A DNA stretch of 43,917 nt from Sphingomonas sp. AOB5. Lineage in GTDB: Bacteria > Pseudomonadota > Alphaproteobacteria > Sphingomonadales > Sphingomonadaceae. The stretch spans positions 1 to 43,917 of the forward strand of contig NZ_JARNTV010000029.1 of NCBI RefSeq assembly GCF_029433115.1, written 5' to 3'. The notes under the pieces were generated by a model. It worked only from the letters and a program-made list of their open reading frames with translations, searched no databases and was not told where the DNA came from. The position numbers were made by a program, and so were the translations under genes. This document shows positions 17,338-24,201 of this stretch, in pieces (the first letter of the stretch is position 1; each line of letters opens with the position of its first letter).

Positions 17338-17802
17338 TCAATCATGGTCGGGATGCTGGCGATTGCTCAGCCGGATCGCCTCGGCCCATTCGGGCGCGTC
17401 CGCGCCGGTCTCGCCTTCGTCGGGCAGGCCGCAAAGCCGTTCGAACCACGGCATGCGGGCTTCGCTGCCCATCTGCACCCTCGGTTCGAATGCTGCCGGA
17501 TCGTCCAGCGTGCCGATCATCAGGTTGGTTCGCCCGCTGCTGCCGCGATAGAAGACCGGCGTGCCGCACGCAGCACAGAAGCCGCGATCGACATGTTCGG
17601 AGCTGCGGAAGGTGGCGGGCACGCCACGCGTCCATTCCAGCGCGTCGTTGGGCGCCGCGACCAAGGCCGCGAACAGATTGCCGCTGGCCTTCTGGCACAT
17701 GCGGCAATGGCAGAGGTGCGAATTGTCGAGCATCGCCGTCGCCCGGTAACGGACCGCGCCGCACTGGCAGCCGCCCGTCACCGTGACGTCGATGCGATCC
17801 AT
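17338..17802 (-). CDS. GFA-family (glutathione-dependent formaldehyde-activating-like) protein
   Basis: This 154-residue zinc protein has the Cys pattern of the GFA/CENP-V fold: GGCQCGAVRYRA, then HLCHCRMCQKASGN, then GFCAACGTPVFYR, which bind one structural and one catalytic zinc. Family members bind glutathione adducts; most have no proven substrate, and a true formaldehyde role is doubtful. The start is ATG, directly preceded by an in-frame GTG. It stands 32 bases upstream of the small membrane protein. Confidence 0.85.
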   Translation of the reverse strand: MDRIDVTVTGGCQCGAVRYRATAMLDNSHLCHCRMCQKASGNLFAALVAAPNDALEWTRGVPATFRSSEHVDRGFCAACGTPVFYRGSSGRTNLMIGTLDDPAAFEPRVQMGSEARMPWFERLCGLPDEGETGADAPEWAEAIRLSNRQHPDHD

Positions 17803-17815
17803 CACCGGCCAGAAA

Positions 17816-18472
17816 TCAGCGGATCGGCGAGTTGGGATCGAGACGCATGTCCAGATACTTGTCCACGCTGCCCATCAGCTCTTCCATCTCATGCTCGAAG
17901 AAGTGGTTCGCGCCCGGGATGGTGTCGTGATGGATAGTGATGTGGCGCTGAGTGCGCAGCTTGTCGACCAGCTTCTGGACAGCACCCGGCGTGACCACTT
18001 CGTCATTCTCGCCCTGGATGATGATGCCCGACGAAGGGCAAGGGGCAAGGAAGGTGAAGTCGAACATGTTCGCCGGCGGGGCAACCGAGATGAAGCCGCG
18101 AATCTCCGGGCGGCGCATCAGCAGCTGCATGCCGATCCACGCGCCGAAGCCGAAACCAGCCACCCAGGTGGTCGAGGCTTCCGGGTGGAAGCTCTGCACC
18201 CAATCGAGCGCCGACGCGGCGTCGGACAGTTCGCCGATGCCGTTGTCGAACGTGCCCTGGCTCTTGCCCACGCCGCGGAAGTTGAAGCGCAGGGTCGCGA
18301 AGCCGCGGCGCTGGAAGGTCTTGTACAGTTCCTGCACGATGCGGTTGTTCATCGTGCCGCCCGCATTGGGATGCGGGTGCAGGATCATCGCCACGGGCGC
18401 GCGCGGCTTGGGCGCAGGGGCGAAACGGCCTTCGAGGCGGCCTTCCGGGCCGGGGAAAATGACTTCTGGCAT
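17816..18472 (-). CDS. Alpha/beta hydrolase (dienelactone-hydrolase-like)
   Basis: This 218-residue hydrolase starts MPEVIFPGPEGRLEGRF and has HPHPNAGGTMNN (oxyanion region), FNFRGVGKSQGTFDNG, a nucleophile-elbow-like GFGFGAWIG, and an acid and histidine in GENDEVVTPG and PGANHFFE. The elbow reads G-F-G-F-G, with no Ser at the usual G-x-S-x-G site. Relatives of this short family show the same replacement, so it may not be a classical serine esterase. The open frame continues far upstream antisense to the next genes; the start is fixed by the conserved MPEVIFPGPEG beginning. Confidence 0.75.
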   Translation of the reverse strand: MPEVIFPGPEGRLEGRFAPAPKPRAPVAMILHPHPNAGGTMNNRIVQELYKTFQRRGFATLRFNFRGVGKSQGTFDNGIGELSDAASALDWVQSFHPEASTTWVAGFGFGAWIGMQLLMRRPEIRGFISVAPPANMFDFTFLAPCPSSGIIIQGENDEVVTPGAVQKLVDKLRTQRHITIHHDTIPGANHFFEHEMEELMGSVDKYLDMRLDPNSPIR

Positions 18473-18523
18473 CGATGACCTTTGAAATTCTTGGGCGCCG
18501 GTGGAGCGCGTGAAGTTGCGCGC

Positions 18524-18551
18524 TATATAGGCACAGCGCCTTTCTGCGCAA
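18524..18551 (-). promoter_or_regulatory. Possible sigma-70-type promoter for the hydrolase gene
   Basis: On the minus strand TTGCGC (18551-18546) and TATATA (18529-18524) are 16 bases apart, and the hydrolase ATG is about 50 bases further on. The CTATATAG core is palindromic, so the same box might also serve the divergent desulfurase gene. This is a pattern match only. Confidence 0.3.
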
Positions 18552-18565
18552 TTGGAACGATCAAC

Positions 18566-19636
18566 TTGGCCGAACGCATCTATCTCGATCATGCCGCAAC
18601 CTCGCCGATGCGCCCCGAAGCGCGCGAAGCGATGATCGAGGGGATGCTGCACTGGGCCAATCCGAGCAGCCCCCATGCCGATGGCCGCGCCGCGCGCCGC
18701 CAGATCGAGGATGCGCGCCGCCGGATCGCGCAGAAGCTCAACTGGGGCGGGCACCTGATCTTCACCAGTGGGGCCAGCGAAGCGCTGATGCTGGCGCTGG
18801 GCCGCGCGAAGGGCGGGCCGCGGATCGTCTCCGCCGTCGAGCATGACGCGGTGCTGCGTGCCGCGCCCGGCGCCGAGGTGATGCCGGTCACGCGTGAGGG
18901 CGAATTCGATACCGACTGGCTGAAGGAAAGGCTGGCGGTTGGCGACCGGCCGGTCGTGACGGTCCAGCATGTGAACCCGGAGACGGGTCGCAAGAATCTG
19001 GTTGGCGGCATCACGCATATGGTGCGCGGCGCGGGCGGGCTGGTGGTCGCCGATTGCGCCCAGTCCGCGGGTAAATATCCGCTGCCGGTCGCCGACATGA
19101 CCGTGATCTCGGCGCACAAGCTGGGCGGGCCGCCGGGCGTGGGCGCGCTGCTGGTCCATGACATCGTCACGCTGGAGCCGACCGGCGGGCAGGAGTTCGG
19201 GTATCGCGGCGGAACCGAGAACCTTCCCGCGATCCTCGGCTTCGCGGCGGCGCTGGAGGCGTGCCGGCAATGGGTGGACGAGGATATGCTCGCGGCGCTG
19301 CGGCGGATGCGCGATGCGATCGGCGATGCGGGCGGGCGCTTCGTCGGCGGCTATGGCGAGTTCAGCGGCTATATCTTCCCCATCGCGATGCCAGGGATGG
19401 ATGCGCGCATACAGGTGATGCGGTTCGACATGGCAGGATTCTCGGTCTCGGCGGGCAGTGCCTGCGCTTCGGGCACGCTGAAGCCGAGCCGGGTGCTGGC
19501 CGCGTTCGGCATCGCGCCCGAGCTGGCGGCCTCCACCATCCGCATGAGCATCGGCTGGAGCACCACGCCGGCCGAGATCGATGCCTTCACCGAAGCCTGG
19601 GTGAAGATCGCTGCCGAGGCATCGGCCCGCGCATGA
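18566..19636 (+). CDS. Cysteine desulfurase-like class V aminotransferase, copy 1
   Basis: This 356-residue PLP enzyme is of the NifS/IscS group: IYLDHAATSPMRPEA start, FTSGASEALMLAL, PLP lysine K185 in ISAHKLGGPPGVGALL and persulfide-type Cys C300 in SAGSACASGTLKPS. It should release sulfur from cysteine for Fe-S cluster assembly. I prefer a TTG start just before the conserved core; an ATG at 18482 would add 28 residues and overlap the promoter region. It is followed by a second paralogue (4-base ATGA overlap) and a 2Fe-2S ferredoxin. Confidence 0.85.
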   Translation: MAERIYLDHAATSPMRPEAREAMIEGMLHWANPSSPHADGRAARRQIEDARRRIAQKLNWGGHLIFTSGASEALMLALGRAKGGPRIVSAVEHDAVLRAAPGAEVMPVTREGEFDTDWLKERLAVGDRPVVTVQHVNPETGRKNLVGGITHMVRGAGGLVVADCAQSAGKYPLPVADMTVISAHKLGGPPGVGALLVHDIVTLEPTGGQEFGYRGGTENLPAILGFAAALEACRQWVDEDMLAALRRMRDAIGDAGGRFVGGYGEFSGYIFPIAMPGMDARIQVMRFDMAGFSVSAGSACASGTLKPSRVLAAFGIAPELAASTIRMSIGWSTTPAEIDAFTEAWVKIAAEASARA

Positions 19637-20712
19637 TCTATCTCGATTATCAGGCGACCACGCCGCTCGCACCCGAAGCCTTTGCCGCGATGCGGCCGTG
19701 GCTGGAGAGCAATTTCGCCAACCCGCACTCCGCTCATGCTCCCGGCCGTGCGGCCAAGGCAGCGGTGGCGGTGGCGCGCGATCAGGTGGCGGGGCTGCTG
19801 CCCGAGCATGGCGACGTCAACTTCACCAGCGGCGCGACCGAGGCGCTCAACTGGGCGATCAAGGGTGTGGGACCGGGACGCATCGTCACGCTGGCGACCG
19901 AGCATGCCGCTGTCCTCGATACCGCCGCGACGCGCGACGTGGAGGTGCTGGCAGTAGGCCCGGACGGCCGGGTCGATCTGGACCTTGCCCGGGCATCGAT
20001 CCGCCCCGGCACGGCCTTGGTCTCCGCGATGCTGGTCAACAACGAGATCGGCACGATCCAGCCGGTCGCGGAGCTTGCCGCGATGGCGCATCAGGTCGGT
20101 GCGCTGTTCCTGTGCGACGCGGTGCAGGGCTATGGCCGCGTGCTGATCCCCGAGGAATGCGATCTGATCGCCATATCCGCGCACAAGATCCATGGGCCGA
20201 AGGGCTTGGGCGCATTGTGGATCCGCGATGGCGTTAAGCTCACCCCGCTGATGCATGGCGGAGGACAGGAATCGGGCGGCCGTTCGGGCACGCTCTCGCC
20301 TGCCTTGTGCGCCGGGTTCGGTGTCGCGGCGCGCATCGCCAAGGAGCGGTTCGGTGCGGACCATGCCCATGCCGAGCAGCTGTTCCGCGCGGCGCTCGCG
20401 CATCTTGGGCCGGAATGGGTGCTCAACGGCTCGGAAGATCATCGCTATCACGGCAATCTCAACCTGCGGCTCGAAGGCCTCGACGTCGCCCGGCTGATGT
20501 CGGACCTGCGCGATATCGCCTTCTCGGCCGGTTCGGCCTGTGCCAGTGGATCGGGCCGTCCCAGCCATGTGCTGCACGCGATCGGCCTTTCCGCTGCCGA
20601 AGCACGGTCGAGCATCCGTCTTGGCTTCGGCCGCTATACTACCGAGGACGAGCTGATCGCCGCGCTCACCCGCATCGACACCGCCGCCCGCAGCCAGAAG
20701 GTCGCCGCATGA
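19633..20712 (+). CDS. Cysteine desulfurase-like class V aminotransferase, copy 2
   Basis: This 359-residue paralogue of the preceding gene starts MIYLDYQATTPLAPEA. PLP lysine K185 is in ISAHKIHGPKGLGALW, and C303 is in SAGSACASGSGRPS, the active-site Cys loop that carries persulfide. GGGQESGGRSGT (residues ~212-223) is the common R-x-G-T block. Both copies keep all catalytic residues, so neither looks decayed. Two adjacent intact copies may form a heterodimer or serve different acceptors. Start and stop both use 4-base ATGA overlaps. Confidence 0.87.
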   Translation: MIYLDYQATTPLAPEAFAAMRPWLESNFANPHSAHAPGRAAKAAVAVARDQVAGLLPEHGDVNFTSGATEALNWAIKGVGPGRIVTLATEHAAVLDTAATRDVEVLAVGPDGRVDLDLARASIRPGTALVSAMLVNNEIGTIQPVAELAAMAHQVGALFLCDAVQGYGRVLIPEECDLIAISAHKIHGPKGLGALWIRDGVKLTPLMHGGGQESGGRSGTLSPALCAGFGVAARIAKERFGADHAHAEQLFRAALAHLGPEWVLNGSEDHRYHGNLNLRLEGLDVARLMSDLRDIAFSAGSACASGSGRPSHVLHAIGLSAAEARSSIRLGFGRYTTEDELIAALTRIDTAARSQKVAA

Positions 20713-21041
20713 TCCGTGTCCGCTTCGTCGCAGCCGATGGCGAAACCCGCGAAGTCTCCGCGCCCGCGGGTTCGGGCCTGCTCGAGATCGCGCAGGCCGA
20801 TGGCCAGCCGCTGGAAGGGACATGCGAGGGCCAGATGGCCTGCTCCACTTGCCATGTCATCGTCGCCGCCGAGGATTTCGATCGCCTGCCGCCCGCGGTG
20901 GAGGAAGAGGAGGACATGCTCGACCTCGCTTTCGGTGCGACCCGCACCAGCCGGCTCGCCTGCCAGATCGTGCTGACCCCCGAACTCGACGGCCTCACCG
21001 TCCGCATGCCGCCCGAGCATCGCGACATGCAGGGGCGCTGA
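20709..21041 (+). CDS. 2Fe-2S ferredoxin (adrenodoxin/Fdx type)
   Basis: This 110-residue ferredoxin has cluster cysteines C39, C45 and C48 (CEGQMACSTC: C-x5-C-x2-C) and C85 in SRLACQIVL. The acidic helix PPAVEEEEDMLDLAFGA is the partner-binding region of ISC- and adrenodoxin-type ferredoxins. The gene overlaps the second desulfurase by 4 bases, suggesting it delivers electrons for Fe-S assembly or to a redox partner of that system. No scaffold (IscU) or A-type carrier gene is in the window. Confidence 0.92.
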   Translation: MIRVRFVAADGETREVSAPAGSGLLEIAQADGQPLEGTCEGQMACSTCHVIVAAEDFDRLPPAVEEEEDMLDLAFGATRTSRLACQIVLTPELDGLTVRMPPEHRDMQGR

Positions 21042-21059
21042 AAATAATTTCGCGGCTCA

Positions 21060-21086
21060 TGTCACAACCGGCAGCGCCATCTCGTC
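21060..21086 (+). promoter_or_regulatory. ECF41 promoter (TGTCACA-N16-CGTC)
   Basis: TGTCACA (21060-21066) and CGTC (21083-21086) are exactly 16 bases apart, 33 bases before the CMD gene start. This equals the published ECF41 consensus at every defined position. The gene set it controls ends with the ECF41 factor itself, so autoregulation is likely. Confidence 0.85.
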
Positions 21087-21118
21087 ATGCATTCGGAACC
21101 CAACCGAAAGGACATGAC

Positions 21119-21580
21119 ATGGATACCCGCCTGAACCCCTTCGCCGCCGATCCCGCCACGATGAAGGCGTTCATCGACTTCAGCATGGGGATCAGCCCCA
21201 ATCTGATCGATCCGCACCTGGCTCATCTGGTCAAGATCCGCGCTTCGCAGCTCAACGGCTGCGCGAACTGCCTCCACATGCATGCCGCCGAAGCGCGCAA
21301 GGACGGAGAGAGCGAGGACCGCATCCTGCTGACCGGTGCATGGGAAGAAGCGCCGCTCTACACTGATCGCGAACGCGCCGCGCTCGCCTGGACCGACGCA
21401 CTGACGCTGCTCGGCGAAAGCCATGCGCCGCGCCACGTCTATGACGAGCTCACCGCGCATTTCAGCGACGACGAGATCGTGAAGCTGACCATGACCATCG
21501 CACTGATCAACGCCTGGAACCGCTTTGGCGCGGGCCTGCGCATGACCCAGAGCTTCGGCGTGCGGAAAGCGGCTGCCTGA
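21119..21580 (+). CDS. Carboxymuconolactone decarboxylase (CMD/AhpD-like) family protein
   Basis: This 153-residue helical protein has the AhpD-type redox motif C48-x2-C51-x3-H55 (NGCANCLHMHAAEARK). It therefore more likely acts as a peroxide or thiol-linked reductase than as a true decarboxylase. It starts MDTRLNPFAADP after AAGGA at 6 bases. Its TGA overlaps the sigma-factor ATG by one base. In ECF41 modules the partner gene is typically a CMD protein, oxidoreductase or epimerase; this is the CMD variant. Confidence 0.9.
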   Translation: MDTRLNPFAADPATMKAFIDFSMGISPNLIDPHLAHLVKIRASQLNGCANCLHMHAAEARKDGESEDRILLTGAWEEAPLYTDRERAALAWTDALTLLGESHAPRHVYDELTAHFSDDEIVKLTMTIALINAWNRFGAGLRMTQSFGVRKAAA

Positions 21581-22440
21581 TGGGCAACGCGGCCGAGAGC
21601 TTCGATCCCATCCGCCCGAGGCTGATCCGGGTGGCGTACCGGATGCTGGGATCGGTCGCGGATGCCGAGGATGTGGTGCAGGATGCCTTCCTGCGCTGGA
21701 TGGCCGCGGATCGCGATGCGGTGAAGGAGCCTGAGGCGTTCCTTCGCCGCGTCGTGACCCGGCTGTGCCTCGATCAGCTCAAGTCCGCCCGCGCCCGGCG
21801 CGAGACCTATGTCGGGCCTTGGCTGCCCGAGCCGGTGGTCGAGGCCGAAGACGAGGTGGAGGACGTGACCCTGCCGCTGCTGATCGCGCTCGAACGTCTG
21901 TCGCCGCTCGAACGCGCGGCCTTTCTGCTCCACGACGTGTTCGGCATCGGTTTCGACGAGATCGCCGAGACGATCCAGCGCGATCCCGCCGCCTGCCGCC
22001 AGCTCGCCAATCGCGCCCGCGCGCATGTCCGTGCCGATCGCCCGCGCTTCGACATGCCCGAGGCGCATGGCATGGAGATCGCAGCGGCCTTCTTCGCTGC
22101 CTCGCGCGAGGGTGACATGAGTTCGCTGCGGGGCCTGCTTGCGCAGGATGTCGAATTCTATTCGGACGGCGGCGGCAAGCGGTCCGCGGGACTCAAGCCG
22201 ATCTTCGGCATCGACAATCTGATCAAGCTCCACGCCAGCCTCGCGCGTTTCTTCACCGGTGGCCAGTCGCGGCTGCTACGCTATGGCCGGATCAACGGTC
22301 TGCCGGGCTTCGTCTCGATGGAGGCGGATGGCGTGATCCAGACGACTGCGCTGGATATCGCCGACGGGAAGGTGAGGGCGATCTACATCGTCCGCAATCC
22401 CGACAAGCTGGCGCATCTGGAACCGCGGGCGCTGCACTGA
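21580..22440 (+). CDS. ECF41-family RNA polymerase sigma factor with SnoaL-like C-terminal domain
   Basis: This 286-residue extracytoplasmic-function sigma factor has the region 2 sequence LIRVAYRMLGSVADAEDVVQ near the N-terminus, region 4 at about 105-155 (LLHDVFGIGFDEIAETIQRD), then a SnoaL-like extension to residue 286. All three ECF41 signature motifs are visible: WLPEP (from residue 81), DGGGK (196-200) and NPDKL (273-277). In this family the extension, rather than a separate anti-sigma factor, controls activity. No anti-sigma gene is next to it, as expected. It is co-transcribed with the CMD gene behind a matching promoter. Confidence 0.93.
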   Translation: MGNAAESFDPIRPRLIRVAYRMLGSVADAEDVVQDAFLRWMAADRDAVKEPEAFLRRVVTRLCLDQLKSARARRETYVGPWLPEPVVEAEDEVEDVTLPLLIALERLSPLERAAFLLHDVFGIGFDEIAETIQRDPAACRQLANRARAHVRADRPRFDMPEAHGMEIAAAFFAASREGDMSSLRGLLAQDVEFYSDGGGKRSAGLKPIFGIDNLIKLHASLARFFTGGQSRLLRYGRINGLPGFVSMEADGVIQTTALDIADGKVRAIYIVRNPDKLAHLEPRALH

Positions 22441-22473
22441 GCCCGCGGAACCATTTGCCCTCTCCCGGCGTCG

Positions 22474-22490
22474 AACCCCCAAGCGGGGTT
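22474..22490 (+). terminator. Small hairpin after the ECF41 gene
   Basis: AACCCC (22474-22479) and GGGGTT (22485-22490) form a 6-bp stem with a 5-base loop, 34 bases after the sigma-factor stop. It is followed by AACGG rather than a T-run, so any terminator role is weak. The gene behind starts at 22520. Confidence 0.3.
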
Positions 22491-22519
22491 AACGGCCTGT
22501 CAGTCAGGAGAGTGCATTT

Positions 22520-22828
22520 ATGAAGATCCTCCCCCTTGCCGCTGCCGCGGTGCTTGCGGCGTTTGCGGTTCCCGCCAGCGCCTCGGTCGCGGTCAGCCCA
22601 GCCGCCGCACCGATTTCCGGTTCGCTGGTGACCACGATGATTGGGGCGAGCGGCAGCGCCGCCCTCGAACAGGATCGCCGCTATGGCCGCGACCGCCGCT
22701 ATCAGCGCGACCGCCGTTACGAGCGCCGTCATCACGCCCGCCGCAGCTATTGGAAGCGGACTTGCCGCACCTATTGGCGTAACGGCCACCGCCAGCGCGA
22801 TTGCCGCCGGGTGCGCTACTGGCGCTAA
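22520..22828 (+). CDS. Secreted small Arg/Tyr-rich basic protein, function unknown
   Basis: This 102-residue protein has a signal peptide (MKILPLAAAAVLAAFAVPASA|S) and a mature part of two halves: a Ala/Ser-rich segment, and from residue ~52 a very basic tail with repeats of the form DRRYxRDRRYxR, then CRTYWRNGHRQRDCRRVRYWR with two Cys. AGGAG lies 8 bases before the ATG. Similar short basic exported proteins are common in sphingomonads; role unknown. Binding of an acidic polymer or nucleic acid is only a guess from charge. Confidence 0.65.
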   Translation: MKILPLAAAAVLAAFAVPASASVAVSPAAAPISGSLVTTMIGASGSAALEQDRRYGRDRRYQRDRRYERRHHARRSYWKRTCRTYWRNGHRQRDCRRVRYWR

Positions 22829-22839
22829 GCCGCTGAGTT

Positions 22840-22861
22840 GGGGCGGCCTCCGGGTCGCCCC
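22840..22861 (+). terminator. Rho-independent-type terminator before the SRP RNA gene
   Basis: GGGGCGGCC (22840-22848) and GGTCGCCCC (22853-22861) pair over 9 positions (one G-U) around a TCCG tetraloop, followed by TCTT. It lies 12 bases after the stop of the basic secreted protein gene and would end that transcript. Confidence 0.6.
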
Positions 22862-22899
22862 TCTTGCGTCGGGGATCGGCTTCCACCATATGCCCGCCC

Positions 22900-22988
22900 G
22901 GGAGTCGGGCGGACGTGGTCGTCGCCAACCTGGTCAGATCCGGAAGGAAGCAGCCACAACGATTTCGCCGCGGGTCGTTCCGGCTCCC
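22900..22988 (+). ncRNA. ffs: Signal recognition particle RNA (4.5S, small bacterial type)
   Basis: The conserved apical domain is unmistakable: ACCTGGTCAGATCCGGAAGG (22928-22947) followed by AAGCAGCCACA, including the GGAA tetraloop and the Ffh-binding internal loop. The ends pair: GGGAGTCGG (22900-22908) with CCGGCTCCC (22980-22988), one G-U. Length about 89 bases, normal for the short alphaproteobacterial form with no Alu domain. It scaffolds Ffh for co-translational membrane targeting. The usual ffs-dnaX-ybaB neighbourhood is present but interrupted by two inverted phage-like genes. Confidence 0.95.
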
Positions 22989-22990
22989 AC

Positions 22991-23084
22991 CGCAGCCGCC
23001 AAGATTTAGCGAAGCTAAAGCGCGATAAGCGGCTGCGCGGCCGGCGGCGCGGAAAGCGCCGACCGACGACGCGGCTTTGCCGCG
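22991..23084. repeat. Cluster of four hairpins downstream of the SRP RNA
   Basis: Immediately after the SRP RNA come CGCAGCCGC (22991-22999) with GCGGCTGCG (23029-23037). Nested inside it is TTTAGC-GAA-GCTAAA (23005-23019). Then follow GGCGC-GGAAA-GCGCC (23046-23060) and CGCGGC-TTT-GCCGCG (23070-23084). No coding frame is convincing here. They may terminate the SRP RNA and the converging phage-like transcript, or be a small palindromic repeat element. Confidence 0.6.
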
Positions 23085-23098
23085 GCGCTATTCGAGCA

Positions 23099-23590
23099 TT
23101 ACCCGATCGCGTTGCGATAATATTGGCGGCGGGCCTCGCTCATTGTGAAAATGTCGCTTTCGCTCCAGCCATAGGCCTTTGACAGCGCCACGACATCCTC
23201 CAGGATCGCGATGCCGCGCCGGCTTATCCTCCGCCATAGAATTTCGTCGATGTTGATCCCTGCCATCCAGTCATGCGCGCAACTGGTGCAGGACAGTGCG
23301 GCTTCGGGTGCGGGATCGACTTCCAACTGCTCGGCGCGAAGCGTGAATTCGATACGCTCGCCGCAGCGGGGGCAGGTCGCCTCCAGCGGCATCGATTGCC
23401 CGAACAGATTGACGTGAAGGGCCAGGAGCCGCGTATGTCGCGATCCTGCATCGAGCGCAGCGAGTTCGGCCTGTGTCGCGTCCGGAGACTCTGCGGCCAG
23501 CATGGCAAGGGTCCGCGTCTCGGGCGTGCCGTCGATATCCGCTTCGCAGATGGCAAGGATATAGGAGGGGCTGGGTTCGCGCGCGGTCAT
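23099..23590 (-). CDS. Zinc-ribbon phage-tail/eCIS assembly (baseplate-hub chaperone-like) protein
   Basis: This is a 163-residue protein. The N-terminal ~70 residues are helical. A zinc ribbon follows, with C73, C76 (CPRCGERIEF), C101 and C104 (CTSC). The C-terminal segment reads AYGWSESDIFTMSEARRQYY (residues 139-158), a pattern common in small tail-assembly proteins of contractile phages and extracellular contractile injection systems; the zinc-ribbon part resembles the T4-family baseplate hub assembly chaperones of those systems. ATG overlaps the stop of the tube gene (ATGA), so the pair is translated together. The family assignment is from recalled similarity and is moderate. Confidence 0.6.
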   Translation of the reverse strand: MTAREPSPSYILAICEADIDGTPETRTLAMLAAESPDATQAELAALDAGSRHTRLLALHVNLFGQSMPLEATCPRCGERIEFTLRAEQLEVDPAPEAALSCTSCAHDWMAGINIDEILWRRISRRGIAILEDVVALSKAYGWSESDIFTMSEARRQYYRNAIG

Positions 23591-24132
23591 TGGCTGGCCG
23601 GCAAGTTGAAGTTGGGTTCGCCGGGTTCCGATATCGACATATCCCGTTCCCAGCCTTCATTTTCGAGCTTGAGCATGCTGATCGCGACCGCATTCCCGTT
23701 CGCATCCAGCTCGGGTAGCGCGACGAATTCGGACGGCCAGCAGCGATAGATGTTGTAGGCGATCACCCTCTGTCCGGCCTCGTTATAGACTTCCAGGGCG
23801 ATGTCCTTGCGGAAGTCCTTGAGAGAAACGGCAGGATCGCCGGTTTCGGCATTCTGATAATCCCAGACCTTGTTCGCCCACTGCTCGAACGCCGGGTCAT
23901 GGGTTACCCCGCGCTCCAGCGTGATCGCGGCGTACTCGCTCTGGCCTGGCATCCGGCGGGGCGTTGCGGGATCGCCGCCTGCGCGGTGAGTCACCACCTG
24001 CGTCGTTCGCGTGAGCGCGGAAACCTTCGAGATGCCGGCGACATATTTGCCATCCCATTTCAGCCGGAATTTGTAATTCCGGTAGGGATCGTAGCGATAG
24101 GTCGCTTTGGGGAAGTCGGTATTTTCCGGCAT
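23587..24132 (-). CDS. Contractile-tail tube protein (T4 gp19 family), orphan
   Basis: This protein is 181 residues from the chosen ATG; an in-frame ATG at 24180 would give 197. It starts MPENTDFPKATYRYDPYRNY, then FRLKWDGKYVAGISKVSAL and TLERGVTHDPAFEQWANKVWDY. These are the typical tube-protein blocks: F-x-V/L-x-W/I-D-G, A/V-G-x-S-x-V-S-x-L, and L-x-R-G-V/x-T-x-D-x-x-F-x-x-W. Tube subunits form the inner needle of contractile phages, tailocins and eCIS. No sheath, spike, baseplate, AAA or tape-measure gene is in the window. It is inverted between the SRP RNA gene and dnaX. Confidence 0.75.
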   Translation of the reverse strand: MPENTDFPKATYRYDPYRNYKFRLKWDGKYVAGISKVSALTRTTQVVTHRAGGDPATPRRMPGQSEYAAITLERGVTHDPAFEQWANKVWDYQNAETGDPAVSLKDFRKDIALEVYNEAGQRVIAYNIYRCWPSEFVALPELDANGNAVAISMLKLENEGWERDMSISEPGEPNFNLPASQ

Positions 24133-24201
24133 ATTCGTGCAGCCATATATCAGGACAGTCCGTCGGTCAGCCTTCGACATTCGCGGGGCGGTGGACTAGA
24201 T

